From contig JAJDYE010000016.1 in NCBI GenBank assembly GCA_022822905.1, forward strand, positions 62,001-126,000: a DNA stretch of 64,000 bases, read 5' to 3'. Position numbers and translations under genes: made by a program. The DNA comes from Acidimicrobiia bacterium (lineage in GTDB: Bacteria > Actinomycetota > Acidimicrobiia > Acidimicrobiales > Bin134). Under the pieces are notes generated by a model that saw only the letters and a list, made by a program, of their open reading frames with translations, had not been told where the DNA came from and searched no databases. Shown in pieces: positions 8,456 to 17,976 of this stretch; positions within the stretch are counted from its first letter, which is position 1; each line of letters opens with the position of its first letter.

Positions 8456-9829
8456 TTACTCCCCTGAGCGGCGGCGCACCCGCAGCTTGACCGGAACTGA
8501 TCCGAGGTCGAATGCCTCTCGCAGACGGCGCTCCAGATAGCGAAGATAGGTGCGGGGCAGAGTCCGGTTGGCAAACAGAGTGAAGGTGGGAGGATCGGCC
8601 GCCCCCTGGGTGGCGTACAGCACCCGGGCCCCGTCGGGGGCAGGATGGGCGGCCTGGGCGTCACGCAGCACCCGGTTCACCGCCTGGGTGGGAATGCGAC
8701 GCCGGTACTCGGCGATCACCCCCCGAAGCTCGGGCAAGAGCCGGTTCAGCCCCTTCCCCGACAAGGCGCTGACCCGGAGAACGGCCGCGTCGCCCAAAAA
8801 ATGCAGACGGTGGTCGATGTCGAGGGCAATCGCCTCCCGGGCCTCGGTGTCAAGCAAGTCCCACTTGTTGAGCAGCACCACGATGGGGCAGCCCGCGCCG
8901 TCGATGCGCTCGGCGAGGCGCTGGTCCTGGTGGGTTACGCCCACGGTGGCGTCGAGCACCAAAAGGGCGATGTCGGATCGGTCCACCGCGGCCAAGGCTC
9001 GCAGCAGGGAGTAGTACTCGGTGGCCTGGTCGATGCGGGCTCGACGCCGCATGCCCGCGGTGTCCACAAACCGAATCGGTCCCAACTCGGTTTCCACCAC
9101 GGTGTCGATGGCGTCGCGCGTCGTGCCCGGCTGATCGTGGACCACCGATCGGTCGTCGCCGATGAGGCGGTTGAACAAGGTGGACTTGCCCGCATTGGGC
9201 CGACCCACGATGGACACCGAGACCATGGGGTGATCTACCCCTGGCTGGCCAGACACCGAGACCATGCCGGCATCAGCCTCGGACTCGGTATCGGAGTCGG
9301 TTGCCCCGGCTGGCTCATCGGGCAGCACGGCCATCACCGCGTCCAGCAGATCGCCCACTCCCCGCCCGTGAAGCGCGCTAACCGGGAAGGGGTCGCCCAA
9401 GCCCAGGCGGATGAACTCCCAGATGAGGTCCTCGTGGGCCTCGTCGTCCACCTTGTTGACCGCCACCAGCACCGGCCCGGCCCGGCCCCGCAGTCGTCCC
9501 GCCACTCCTTCGTCGTCACCGGTGATGCCCGCATGCGAGTCCACCACCATCACCACGACGTCGGCGCCTTCCATGGACTTCTCGCTCTGGGCCGACACTT
9601 TGGCGTCCATCGAGGCGTTGTCGCCCGAACCCTGCGGTAGCCAGCCGCCGGTGTCCACCACCGTGAAGTCCCGCCCTTGCCAGCTGGCCGGCATCTCCTT
9701 GCGGTCCCTTGTCACGCCGGGCTGCTCGGCCACGATGGCCTCTCGGCGTCCAAGGACCCGGTTCATGAGCGTTGACTTGCCCACGTTAGGCCGTCCGACG
9801 ATCGCCACCGTGGGCAGGGAGCTAGCCAC
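8456..9829 (-). CDS. der: Ribosome-assembly GTPase Der (EngA)
   Basis: Essential 50S assembly GTPase, 457 aa, with two consecutive G domains and a C-terminal KH-like domain. The first G1 motif GRPNVGKST is at 12-20 and the second, GRPNAGKST, is near 208. DTGG and DTAG G3 motifs and NKVD / NKWD G4 motifs are present. The C-terminal KH-like part begins near 355 (NRVLRDAQAAHPAP). The gene overlaps the end of the upstream PDZ-radical SAM gene by eight bases, an arrangement I recall from actinobacterial genomes. Confidence 0.97.
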   Translation of the reverse strand: MASSLPTVAIVGRPNVGKSTLMNRVLGRREAIVAEQPGVTRDRKEMPASWQGRDFTVVDTGGWLPQGSGDNASMDAKVSAQSEKSMEGADVVVMVVDSHAGITGDDEGVAGRLRGRAGPVLVAVNKVDDEAHEDLIWEFIRLGLGDPFPVSALHGRGVGDLLDAVMAVLPDEPAGATDSDTESEADAGMVSVSGQPGVDHPMVSVSIVGRPNAGKSTLFNRLIGDDRSVVHDQPGTTRDAIDTVVETELGPIRFVDTAGMRRRARIDQATEYYSLLRALAAVDRSDIALLVLDATVGVTHQDQRLAERIDGAGCPIVVLLNKWDLLDTEAREAIALDIDHRLHFLGDAAVLRVSALSGKGLNRLLPELRGVIAEYRRRIPTQAVNRVLRDAQAAHPAPDGARVLYATQGAADPPTFTLFANRTLPRTYLRYLERRLREAFDLGSVPVKLRVRRRSGE

Positions 9830-11183
9830 CGAGCGCCCTTCGCAGTGCGATCCCGTCGGAGGGAACCACCTCCACAGGGCGGGGCAGGTCGTCGGGCCGG
9901 GTGCCGTCCAAGAACATCCCCTGCGACAGGCACACGTCGGGCAAAAGATAGCGGTGGCCCTCCGGCTGGTTGGACAACGTGTGGGCGATGTCCTCGCCCA
10001 CCAGCAGCCCAGCCACCGCGGTGGTCCCGCCGAAGAACCGGTTCTCCACCGGCACCACCCTCACATCGTCGCGGCCCAGAGACCTCAGCAGCGGGGCCAG
10101 CACCGCCGCCCCGTACTCCCCCGTGACCACCCCCACGGGAGCGCCTTTGCGGGGCCGCAGGCTAATCGGCGTCGATCCATCGAACCGGGGGGCCCGGTAC
10201 CCTTCGGCCGGAGCACCTTCCACCCAGGCAAAGAAGCCGGCCCGAGTCCCGGTTGCGCTATTCGCCTGGCCCGTGAACTCCATCTTCAGCGTGGTTGCCA
10301 TGCCCACCCCGTCCTCGTGCATGGGAAACCCCTCGTAGGCCTCCGGGTCGGGAAACTCGATCCCAGCCAGCAGGTAGTACTCGTCGGCGGCAAACACCAA
10401 GCGGCGACCCAGCATCTGTCGGTTGATCTTCTGCCACTCGTGCACTGCCTCTACCACCGCAATCGCCTCCGCCTTCGTGTGGGGCCTCAACCGGGGCTCG
10501 GAGGTGTGGCGAGACACCCCCAAAGGCACCACGCACACGCTGGCCAACTCGGGGTACTCGTCGGCAACCCCAGCCAGAGTGTCCTCCAGCACCTCCCCGT
10601 CGTTGACATCGGGGCACACCACCACTTGCCCGTGTATTTCAATGCGGTGGTCGAGCAACGCCCGCAGCCAGCGCAGGCTTGTTGCCCCCCGGCGGTTTCG
10701 GAGCATGGCGGCCCGCACATCGGGATCGGTGGCATGGATGCTCACGTTCAGCGGCGACAGCCGCTCGGTCACCACCCGCTCCAGGTCGGCTTCGGTGAAT
10801 CGGGTCAGAGTGGTGAAGTTCCCGTAGAGGAATGAGAGGCGGTAGTCGTCGTCCTTCAGATACAGGCTGGGCCGCAGGCCCGGCGGCAGTTGGTAGATGA
10901 AGCAGAACTCGCAGTGATTGTCACAAGTCTGCACCCGGTCGAACAGCGCCGAATCTACCTGGGCGCCCAGCGGCTCCCCGGCCCGCTTGAGCACCTCCAA
11001 CTCCAGCACCACGCCATCTCGGCGGATGTCCAGGCTCAGCTCAGGCTCGTCCACCAACTGCTGGTACTCGATCACGTCCTTGGGGACGCAGTCGTTGACG
11101 GCCAGCAGCTCGTCGCCAGGTCTCAAACCGAATCGCTGAGCCACCGACCCATCGGCCACTGCGGTGACCCGAGGCGCGGACAT
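9822..11183 (-). CDS. PDZ-domain radical SAM protein of the DUF512 family
   Basis: A 453-aa protein. An N-terminal PDZ-like segment (residues 5-65, RFGLRPGDELLAVN) precedes a radical-SAM-like iron-sulfur site with cysteines 87, 91 and 94 (CDNHCEFC). The rest follows the DUF512 layout (YLKDDDYRLSFLYGNFTTLT; MVSIHATDPDVR-type segments). The molecular reaction is not established for the family as far as I know. Eight-base overlap with der implies coupled translation and perhaps a role linked to ribosome assembly or RNA modification, which is inference. Confidence 0.9.
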   Translation of the reverse strand: MSAPRVTAVADGSVAQRFGLRPGDELLAVNDCVPKDVIEYQQLVDEPELSLDIRRDGVVLELEVLKRAGEPLGAQVDSALFDRVQTCDNHCEFCFIYQLPPGLRPSLYLKDDDYRLSFLYGNFTTLTRFTEADLERVVTERLSPLNVSIHATDPDVRAAMLRNRRGATSLRWLRALLDHRIEIHGQVVVCPDVNDGEVLEDTLAGVADEYPELASVCVVPLGVSRHTSEPRLRPHTKAEAIAVVEAVHEWQKINRQMLGRRLVFAADEYYLLAGIEFPDPEAYEGFPMHEDGVGMATTLKMEFTGQANSATGTRAGFFAWVEGAPAEGYRAPRFDGSTPISLRPRKGAPVGVVTGEYGAAVLAPLLRSLGRDDVRVVPVENRFFGGTTAVAGLLVGEDIAHTLSNQPEGHRYLLPDVCLSQGMFLDGTRPDDLPRPVEVVPSDGIALRRALGG

Positions 11184-11272
11184 GCCTGAAATGATACGAG
11201 GCCCGCAATGCCAGAGCAGACTGCTAAATCCACCTAGTCAAGGCTGAGAACATTATCCGCTAAATTGGCTCT

Positions 11273-12310
11273 GTGAACGTCGAGAAGGTGATCCTGGCCG
11301 CTCCCCGGGGGTTCTGTGCCGGAGTGGAGATGGCCATCAAGGCGCTGGCCTGGCTGGTCCGAACGTTTGACGGACCGGTGTACTGCTACCACGAGATCGT
11401 CCACAACAAGCTGGTGGTGCGTCGATTCGAGAAACTCGGCGTGGTGTTCGTAGACGACATCTCCGAGGTCCCCCCCGGATATCCGATCATGCTCTCCGCC
11501 CACGGTTCGGCGCCTGAGGTTGTGGCTGCGGCCACCGACCAGGCCAGCTACATGGTGGATGCAGTATGCCCGCTGGTAACCAAGGTCCACCATGAGGTCA
11601 AAGTGCGGGCCAACAAGGGCTACCGCATCATCTACGTGGGCCACGAGGACCACGAGGAGGCCGTGGGCACCATGGCAGTAGCCCCCATGGCGATCCACCC
11701 CGTGGAGGACATTGCCGGCGTGGAGGCACTGGCCGACTTCGAAGAGCCAGTAGCACTTCTGGCCCAGACCACCTTGTCGCACCGAGACTGGGAGGGGGTG
11801 CTGCACGCGGCCCAAGACCGGTTCCCCGACATGTGGACGCCGGGGCGCAGCGATCTGTGCTTCGCCACCACCAATCGCCAGGCTGCGCTGACCGCCATCG
11901 CCGAGCAATGCGACACCGTCGTCATCGTGGGCTCGGCCAACTCCTCCAACACCCGGGCTTTGGAGAAGCTGGCTGGAGAGCTGGGCTGCCAGCGTGTTTT
12001 CCGGGTCAACCGGGCGTCAGAGCTGCCCGACGACATCTCCGGCGTCGTGGGATTGACCGCCGGAGCCTCCGCTCCTGAAGAGCTGATCAACGAGGTGTTG
12101 GACCGACTCGACCCGGCCGAGGGCATCGAGGAGGTTTCGATCACCGACGAGGACGAGTACTTCCCTCCGCCCCGTAATCTTCGCGACCTGATCGAGGCCT
12201 CTGGAGCCCTGGCTTCTTTCAGCCTGGGCGGTCCACCGTCGCCCACCCCGATGGTGGATCGCAAGGTGGCAGCCAGCGACGTGCTCGACGGGCTGATCGC
12301 CAGCCGCTGA
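11273..12310 (+). CDS. ispH: 4-hydroxy-3-methylbut-2-enyl diphosphate reductase
   Basis: Last enzyme of the MEP isoprenoid pathway, making IPP and DMAPP. 345 aa, GTG start at 11273. The three iron-sulfur cysteines are at 15 (PRGFCAGV), 99 (VDAVCPLV) and 196 (SDLCFATTNRQ), and the conserved active-site segments SAHGSAPEV and VGHEDHEEA are present. It is divergent from the PDZ-radical SAM gene across an 89-base gap that must carry both promoters, and convergent with plsC (eight bases between stops). Confidence 0.97.
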   Translation: MNVEKVILAAPRGFCAGVEMAIKALAWLVRTFDGPVYCYHEIVHNKLVVRRFEKLGVVFVDDISEVPPGYPIMLSAHGSAPEVVAAATDQASYMVDAVCPLVTKVHHEVKVRANKGYRIIYVGHEDHEEAVGTMAVAPMAIHPVEDIAGVEALADFEEPVALLAQTTLSHRDWEGVLHAAQDRFPDMWTPGRSDLCFATTNRQAALTAIAEQCDTVVIVGSANSSNTRALEKLAGELGCQRVFRVNRASELPDDISGVVGLTAGASAPEELINEVLDRLDPAEGIEEVSITDEDEYFPPPRNLRDLIEASGALASFSLGGPPSPTPMVDRKVAASDVLDGLIASR

Positions 12311-12318
12311 GAGCAGCT

Positions 12319-13038
12319 CTACTCTGAATCGCCAGGATCCCAGCCAGGGATGCCCAGCTCCTGCTGCACCTCGTTGAACATGCCCTGAAGGGTCTCCCGC
12401 AGCTCTGTGGAGTAGTGGGCCAGGGCCTCCCGGCTCAACCGTCCTCGTTCGTCCACTTCGGGCGGGTCCAGGGGCTCACCCCACACGAAACGGACGGCAC
12501 GGGGACGGGGCATGCGGACGCCGATGCCCATGGCCCGCTCGGTGCCCCCAATGGCCACCGGCACCACCGGCACCTGCGACTTGGCTGCCAACCAGGCCGC
12601 CCCATCCAACAGAGGATGGATGCGGGGGCCCGACTTGCGCTCACCCTCGGGGAACACCACCAGTGGCTGTCCGGCCTCCAGCACCGACAAAGCGGCCTTC
12701 AAGGCGCTGCGGTCGACCATGTCCCTTCGAACGGGGAAAGCTCCCATACTCACCAATATCCATGTGGTAATCGGTCCTCGGAACAAGCCGCTCTTGGCGA
12801 AATAGCGCAGCGGACGCCCAGCCGATGCCCCGATCATCGGAGTGTCCAGATTGGAGCGGTGGGTTGGGGCGATGATCACCCCGCCTTTTGAAGGCAAGTT
12901 GCGTCGTCCCCGGGTGTAGCAGCGGAAATATGCGCCGAAAACCGCTCGAGCCAGTCGCTGCACAAAGAAGTGGAACACCACCCCTGCCAATCGCCCTTTG
13001 ACCTCCAGCTCCTCGGGATGCAACTCGGGCGGGTTCAC
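12319..13038 (-). CDS. plsC: 1-acyl-sn-glycerol-3-phosphate acyltransferase family protein
   Basis: Phospholipid synthesis acyltransferase, 239 aa, GTG start. The HX4D catalytic motif is H60-D65 (THRSNLDTP) and the glycerol-phosphate binding motif is FPEGERKSG near 126. A hydrophobic helix around 18-38 should anchor it at the membrane. It is the last gene of the long minus-strand core operon that begins with scpA and follows cmk after 37 bases. Which acyl-acceptor it uses (LPA or another glycerolipid) is not decided by sequence. Confidence 0.9.
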   Translation of the reverse strand: MNPPELHPEELEVKGRLAGVVFHFFVQRLARAVFGAYFRCYTRGRRNLPSKGGVIIAPTHRSNLDTPMIGASAGRPLRYFAKSGLFRGPITTWILVSMGAFPVRRDMVDRSALKAALSVLEAGQPLVVFPEGERKSGPRIHPLLDGAAWLAAKSQVPVVPVAIGGTERAMGIGVRMPRPRAVRFVWGEPLDPPEVDERGRLSREALAHYSTELRETLQGMFNEVQQELGIPGWDPGDSE

Positions 13039-13075
13039 GTGACCTACAACTCCTCGGGATGAAACTCGACTTGGC

Positions 13076-13798
13076 TCATCCCAATCGGGCGATCAGCTCG
13101 TCCACAACTTCGTCAACGGTGAGGTCGGTGGTGTCAATGTGTACTGCGTCGGGCGCCTGGGTCAGCGGGTCGTGTTGGCGGGACGTGTCGGCCGCATCCC
13201 GAGCCGCCAGGTCGGCGGCCACCGTCTCGTAGTCGAGCGCGCTCACCTCGCCCGCCCTCCGCTCGGCCCTGACCGCGGCCGACGCGCTCAGATACACCTT
13301 GAGCTCGGCGTTGGGAAATACCACAGTGCCGATGTCCCGACCCTCCAAAACCCCTCCGCCCCGTTCCACCACCCAGGCCTGCTGGCGCACCCGCAGCACC
13401 TCCCGCACCCCCGAGATAGCCGCCACCGTGCTCACCGATCGGGTCACTTCTGGGCCTCTGATCTGAGTGGTGGCGTCCACTCCGTCGACGATGACCGAGG
13501 TGTCGTCAACGTGGATATCGCTGGTTCGCGCCACCTCGACGATGGCGTCGCTGTCGGCCAAGTCCACCTCCCGAGCCATCGCGGCGAAAGCCACCGAGCG
13601 GTACATCGCCCCTGTGTCCAAATACTCCAGCCCCAGTCGCTCGGCCAGCCGCCGGGCCACCGTGGACTTGCCCGACCCGGCCGGCCCGTCGATGGCCACA
13701 ACCCTCAAACGCTCGGCCGCTTCGCCCATTTGCCCGGTGTCGGCGCTCACGAGGTCTGCCTCCCCCGTCTCTCCGGCGTCGGTGCTCACGGCGTCCAT
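13076..13798 (-). CDS. cmk: Cytidylate kinase
   Basis: Phosphorylates CMP/dCMP. The P-loop GPAGSGKST is at residues 38-46, followed by the CMP-binding segments YLDTGAMYRSVA and GRDIGTVVFPNA. The ATG at 13798 overlaps the aroA stop by 13 bases and gives 240 aa with a loose acidic N-terminal extension of about 30 residues. A second start, M24 at 13729, would give a tighter enzyme. I kept the coupled start, but either is possible. Confidence 0.95.
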   Translation of the reverse strand: MDAVSTDAGETGEADLVSADTGQMGEAAERLRVVAIDGPAGSGKSTVARRLAERLGLEYLDTGAMYRSVAFAAMAREVDLADSDAIVEVARTSDIHVDDTSVIVDGVDATTQIRGPEVTRSVSTVAAISGVREVLRVRQQAWVVERGGGVLEGRDIGTVVFPNAELKVYLSASAAVRAERRAGEVSALDYETVAADLAARDAADTSRQHDPLTQAPDAVHIDTTDLTVDEVVDELIARLG

Positions 13799-15057
13799 CC
13801 TGTGCTGTCGCTCAGATCGCGGGCAAAGCCCGGATAGCTGGTGGCCACCGCCTCGAAGCCCTCAACGGTCATCGAGCTGGAACCCGCGGCTCCGGCAATG
13901 GCCGCGGCCATGGCCATCCGATGATCCCCATGGGAATCCACGGTACCGCCATTCAGCCGTTCGACTCCCCCCACGGCCAAGACTTCACCGTCGATCTCGC
14001 TCTCGGCCCCAAGGACGTCGAGCATCTCGACGATGGCTGCTACTCGGTCGCTTTCTTTGACCCGCAGCTCGGCGATCCCCTCGAACACCGTGACCCCTTC
14101 GGCCACCGCTGCGGCCACCGCCAAGATAGGCACCTCATCAATGCAGCCCGGCAGCTCTTGGGAGGTCACCCGGGTAGCTCGCAGCTTGCTGGTGCGAGCC
14201 CGGATGTCGCCAGATTCCGAGTCGACCGAGATATCCGCCCCCATGCGACCCAGCACGTCGACGAAGCCGCCCCGGGCTGGGCCGAGGTAGACGTTCTCCA
14301 CCGTGAGGTCGCTCTCGGGGGCCACACAGGCTCCCACCAGCCAGAACGCGGCTTGCGAGGGGTCGCCGGCAACATCGATGTCGAGCGCCTCAACCTCGCC
14401 TGGCCACACCGTTGTCGAGCGGCCTTGCTGCTCAACCCTCACCCCGGCGTCGGCCAGCATTTCCTCGGTGTGGGTTCGGGTGATCGCAGGCTCGTGGACC
14501 GTGGTCGGCCCTTCAGCTTGCAGGGCCGCTAGCAGCACCGCGCTCTTCACTTGGGCTGAGGCCACAGGCAGGGTGTATTCGATGCCCTTCAGCGGGCGGC
14601 CCTCCACGATCAGGGGGGCCAGCGAACCGCTGTCCCCGCTGCCCCGAACCGATGCCCCCATGGCCGAGAGCGGCTCGATGATCCGATCCATTGGGCGACG
14701 GCGAATGGAGGTATCCCCGTCCAGCGTGGTGGTGAAGTCGAAGCCGGCTGTCAATCCGGCGAGCAACCGGATGCCGGTGCCTGAGTTCCCGAGATAAATG
14801 GGACCGGTAGCCCCGAGCAGTCCGCCGGTGACCGTTACATCCTCTGCGCTATGGACTTTGACCTGTGCCCCCAGAGCCTCGACCGCCCGACGGGTGTGGG
14901 CGACATCCTCGCCGTCGGACAGACCTCGGATAGCAGACGGACGATGGGCGAGCGCGGCCATCATCAGCGCCCGATGGGAGATCGACTTGTCTCCCGGCAC
15001 TCTCAGCCGCCCGGTGAACTGCTGCGACCCCTCGACAGTGATGGCGCTCACGGCCAC
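13786..15057 (-). CDS. aroA: 5-enolpyruvylshikimate-3-phosphate synthase
   Basis: Sixth step of the shikimate pathway. 423 aa with two beta/alpha domains. The PEP and shikimate-phosphate sites are visible: GDKSISHRALM near 23-33, LGNSGTGIRLLAGL near 93 and the C-terminal KESDRVAAIVEML and GDHRMAMAAA segments. It lies between tyrA and cmk, an order usual in actinobacterial cores, and overlaps cmk. Confidence 0.97.
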   Translation of the reverse strand: MAVSAITVEGSQQFTGRLRVPGDKSISHRALMMAALAHRPSAIRGLSDGEDVAHTRRAVEALGAQVKVHSAEDVTVTGGLLGATGPIYLGNSGTGIRLLAGLTAGFDFTTTLDGDTSIRRRPMDRIIEPLSAMGASVRGSGDSGSLAPLIVEGRPLKGIEYTLPVASAQVKSAVLLAALQAEGPTTVHEPAITRTHTEEMLADAGVRVEQQGRSTTVWPGEVEALDIDVAGDPSQAAFWLVGACVAPESDLTVENVYLGPARGGFVDVLGRMGADISVDSESGDIRARTSKLRATRVTSQELPGCIDEVPILAVAAAVAEGVTVFEGIAELRVKESDRVAAIVEMLDVLGAESEIDGEVLAVGGVERLNGGTVDSHGDHRMAMAAAIAGAAGSSSMTVEGFEAVATSYPGFARDLSDSTGWTP

Positions 15058-15088
15058 TCCCCTGCTTCTTGGCTGCCCCGCGGCGCAC

Positions 15089-16165
15089 TCACGACAGGGG
15101 TCTCGAAGACGGGGCGTAGCCCTGCTCCCTCAGGGCCTCCAACAGACTTGCCATCGCCTCGTCGTCCACCACCAATATGGCCACGCCCTGGCCTCCCTCC
15201 ACTGAGTGGGCGATCTCCAAGTCGTAGATGTTCACCCCGATATCGGTGGTCAAGCTGGTTATCCGGGCCAGCTCGCCGGGACGATCGAACACCGGCACCC
15301 TGACCTCTGCTAACGACACCTCTCGATCCAAGCCATACGGCAAGTGGGCCCGGGCATTTCGAGCCTGCTCCAACATCTCCAACAGGCCGCTCCGATTCCC
15401 GTCGGCCACCAGGGCGCGCACGTCGCCCAGAGCGGCGATGAACCGGTCCAACACCGAGCAGATGGCATCGGCGTTCTCCTCGCAGATGTCCGGCCAGATG
15501 CCGGGGTGCCCGGAGGCGATGCGGGTCATGTCTCGAAATCCGCCCGCGGCCAGCCGAAGCATTGCCCGGTGCTCCTCAGAGCGCTCATCGGCCAGCGCCA
15601 TGAGGGTGGCCGCGGTGAGATGGGGAACGTGCGATACCACCGCCACCAGCGCGTCATGCCGTTCGGGGGCCAGCGACACCACGTCGGCCCCGAGCGAGGC
15701 CACTGTTGAGCGAATCTGGACCAGCGAATCGTCATCGGTCTCATCGTTCGGGGTGAGCACCCACACCGCATTCTGGAACAGGTCGGCCCGGGCGCCGGCC
15801 ACTCCCTCCTGCTCACTGCCGGCCATGGGGTGACCGCCCACAAAGCGGCGGTCGGCCACTGCGGCCACAATGGGGGCCTTCACGCTGCCCACGTCGGTGA
15901 CCAGTCCATTCCCTGCGGCCAAGGCCTTGCGGGCCTCAGCCGCTGCCGACCCCACCGGGGTGGCCACGAACGTGATGTCGGCATCGGAGGGCGGTCCTAC
16001 CGCGTCGAGGGCACCTCGGCGCAGCGCCTCGGCGGCCACCGCCTCGTTTTGGTCAGTGCCGGTGACCCACCACCCCCGCTCCCGCAAGGCCAAGCCGATG
16101 GAGCCCCCGATGAGCCCGGTGCCGACGATGGCTGCCCGCTGAGGGGCCTCGCCAGCAGCCATCAC
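15089..16165 (-). CDS. tyrA: Prephenate dehydrogenase with C-terminal ACT domain
   Basis: Tyrosine branch enzyme, 358 aa. The N-terminal dinucleotide fold has GTGLIGGSIG at about 16-25; a conserved GGHPMAGSE active-site segment is near 112 and SHVPHLTA near 178. Residues from about 288 (RVPVFDRPGELARI) form an ACT domain, which commonly mediates feedback by tyrosine. It overlaps aroH by four bases (stop/start coupling), so chorismate is passed from mutase to dehydrogenase by products of adjacent cistrons. Confidence 0.95.
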   Translation of the reverse strand: MMAAGEAPQRAAIVGTGLIGGSIGLALRERGWWVTGTDQNEAVAAEALRRGALDAVGPPSDADITFVATPVGSAAAEARKALAAGNGLVTDVGSVKAPIVAAVADRRFVGGHPMAGSEQEGVAGARADLFQNAVWVLTPNDETDDDSLVQIRSTVASLGADVVSLAPERHDALVAVVSHVPHLTAATLMALADERSEEHRAMLRLAAGGFRDMTRIASGHPGIWPDICEENADAICSVLDRFIAALGDVRALVADGNRSGLLEMLEQARNARAHLPYGLDREVSLAEVRVPVFDRPGELARITSLTTDIGVNIYDLEIAHSVEGGQGVAILVVDDEAMASLLEALREQGYAPSSRPLS

Positions 16166-16530
16166 CCGGGAAGGTCATCGCGCAGACCTTGTGCGCCTTC
16201 CAGGTAGATGTGGTGCAGTTCGTCACGCCCCCGCTCCGTGGTCAGATGGACCAGCACGCGCAAACACAGCGGCGTTCCGTCGACGATGTCCAGCTCCTGG
16301 GCACAGAGCAGCGGCACATCGCCGAGACCGAATTTTCGAGCTGCGGCCGCGGGAAAGGCCGAGTTGATGTCAGAGGTGGCAGTGAAGATGATGCTGATCA
16401 AGTCATCGTGATGGATGTCGTTTCGATCGAACAGCTCGGTCAACAGCGCGATGATCCGCCCCTCGATGTGCTCGGGGAGATCGACATCGATCGTGGTGGC
16501 ACCCCGCAGGGCGCGCACGGCATTGCTCAC
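16162..16530 (-). CDS. aroH: Chorismate mutase, AroH type
   Basis: Converts chorismate to prephenate. 122 aa, the monofunctional trimeric AroH fold rather than the helical AroQ type. Recognisable residues are R7-equivalent in VRALRGATT, the CAQELDI segment carrying the catalytic Glu, the RVLVHL arginine, and the tyrosine in HHIYLEGAQ. It lies ten bases after rluB and overlaps tyrA. Confidence 0.95.
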   Translation of the reverse strand: MSNAVRALRGATTIDVDLPEHIEGRIIALLTELFDRNDIHHDDLISIIFTATSDINSAFPAAAARKFGLGDVPLLCAQELDIVDGTPLCLRVLVHLTTERGRDELHHIYLEGAQGLRDDLPG

Positions 16531-16540
16531 GGCCAGGATT

Positions 16541-17287
16541 TTACCGACCCCCGCTCCCGTCCCCGAACTCAGTTGACGGTTCAGTCCCGCTGCGTTCCAG
16601 TTCTCTGACCTCGCCCTGGGACAGCTCTCGCCACTGGCCTGGTGGAAGCTTGCGATCGACCAGCGGGCCGATCCGGGTGCGGACCAGACGGATCACAGGG
16701 TGGCCGACCGCCTCGCACATTCGTCGGACCAGCCGATTGCGGCCTTCATGAACCACGAGGCGAATGACCGACGGCTCGGGCCGCGACACCGCCTCTGCCC
16801 GGGCCTCGCCGTCCTCCAGATTCACTCCTTCCCGCAGCTGCCTCAGCGCACCGCGGCTGGGGCGACCCTGCACATGGGCGAGATATTCCTTGTCAACCCC
16901 GAAAGACGGGTGGGTCAAGCGGTGGGTCAGCTCCCCATCGTTGGTAAGGAGCAGCAGGCCCTCGCTGTCGGCATCCAGGCGACCCACCGGAAAGACCCGG
17001 GGGTTGTCGGGCACCATGGCCACCACAGTGGGCCGCCCCTGGGGGTCGGATGCGGTGGCGACCACGCCCGGCGGCTTGTTCAGCAGGTAGTACACTAAAT
17101 CGGCCCGCAGCCCCACCGGGTTGCCGTCCACCTCCACCGTGTCGTGCTCGGGATCGATCCGCTGGCCCAGCCGGGCGGGCTGCCCATTGACCGTGATGCG
17201 GCCCTCGGCCACCATCTCCTCCACCGCCCGGCGGCTGGCCACGCCGGCTGCGGCCAAGACCTTTTGGATCCGCTCAGCCTCGCTCAC
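16541..17287 (-). CDS. rluB: Ribosomal large subunit pseudouridine synthase, RluB/RsuA family
   Basis: 248 aa. An N-terminal S4 RNA-binding domain (residues 4-60, RIQKVLAAAGVASRRA) is followed by the RsuA-type catalytic domain. The catalytic Asp is in GRLDADSEGLLLLTNDG near 100; EGRNRLVRRMCEAVGHPV is a conserved closing segment. Genomic position next to scpB is conserved widely in Gram-positive bacteria. It overlaps scpB by four bases. Target uridine (likely 23S helix 89 region) is inferred from family. Confidence 0.95.
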   Translation of the reverse strand: MSEAERIQKVLAAAGVASRRAVEEMVAEGRITVNGQPARLGQRIDPEHDTVEVDGNPVGLRADLVYYLLNKPPGVVATASDPQGRPTVVAMVPDNPRVFPVGRLDADSEGLLLLTNDGELTHRLTHPSFGVDKEYLAHVQGRPSRGALRQLREGVNLEDGEARAEAVSRPEPSVIRLVVHEGRNRLVRRMCEAVGHPVIRLVRTRIGPLVDRKLPPGQWRELSQGEVRELERSGTEPSTEFGDGSGGR

Positions 17288-17976
17288 ACCGGCGGGGCAT
17301 CGCCGTTTTCGGAACCCGGATCCAAGCTGGGCGCGGGAACGCTGGGTTCCTGCCTTGGACCCGGCTCGTCTCGGCTATCGACTACTGCTGACCCTGATCG
17401 GCTGTCGGCCATGAGACTGGTCTCCAAAGCCTCGATGACCTCGGCACCGGGCACGAAATCCACCAGGGGAGGCAGCTCATCGATGGAGTCGAGACCCAGC
17501 CGCTCCAGGAATGCCGGGGTGGTGGCAAACAGCCGGGCCTGGCCGGGACCGGGGTCCCGACCCACCTCTTCCACGAGTCCTCGCTGCTGGAGTGTGCGCA
17601 TCGCCCCTTCGGCATTCACCCCTCGAATGGCCGAGACCTGGGCCCGTGACAACGGCTGTTTGTAGGCCACGATGGCCAGAGTCTCCAGCGCGGCCGCCGA
17701 CAGCCGAGCGCTCTGGCCGCTGACCACAAACCTCTTGACGTACGACTCGGCGTCGGGATGGCTGCGGAAGCGGTAGCCGCCGGCCGCCCGGACCAACTCG
17801 AAACCCCGGCCGTCAACTCGGTATTCGCCGGCCAGCTGGGTGCAGATGGCCTCCACCTGCTCGACGGGGATCTCGATGAGCTGAGCCATGAGCCCCGGAG
17901 CGACCGGCTCCTCGGCCACCATCACGATGGCCTCAACCGCCCGGCGGGCTTCTCGGTTCTCATCCCTCACGGGCAT
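17284..17976 (-). CDS. scpB: Segregation and condensation protein B
   Basis: Kite subunit of the SMC-ScpAB condensin, 230 aa, two winged-helix domains (about 8-90 and 95-175; core motif LSAAALETLAIVAYKQPLSRA). A disordered, Pro/Asp-rich tail follows residue 185. The start ATG at 17976 lies inside the second copy of a 41-base tandem duplication shared with the scpA end, so its first residues (MPVRDENREA) are recent in origin. Confidence 0.95.
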   Translation of the reverse strand: MPVRDENREARRAVEAIVMVAEEPVAPGLMAQLIEIPVEQVEAICTQLAGEYRVDGRGFELVRAAGGYRFRSHPDAESYVKRFVVSGQSARLSAAALETLAIVAYKQPLSRAQVSAIRGVNAEGAMRTLQQRGLVEEVGRDPGPGQARLFATTPAFLERLGLDSIDELPPLVDFVPGAEVIEALETSLMADSRSGSAVVDSRDEPGPRQEPSVPAPSLDPGSENGDAPPV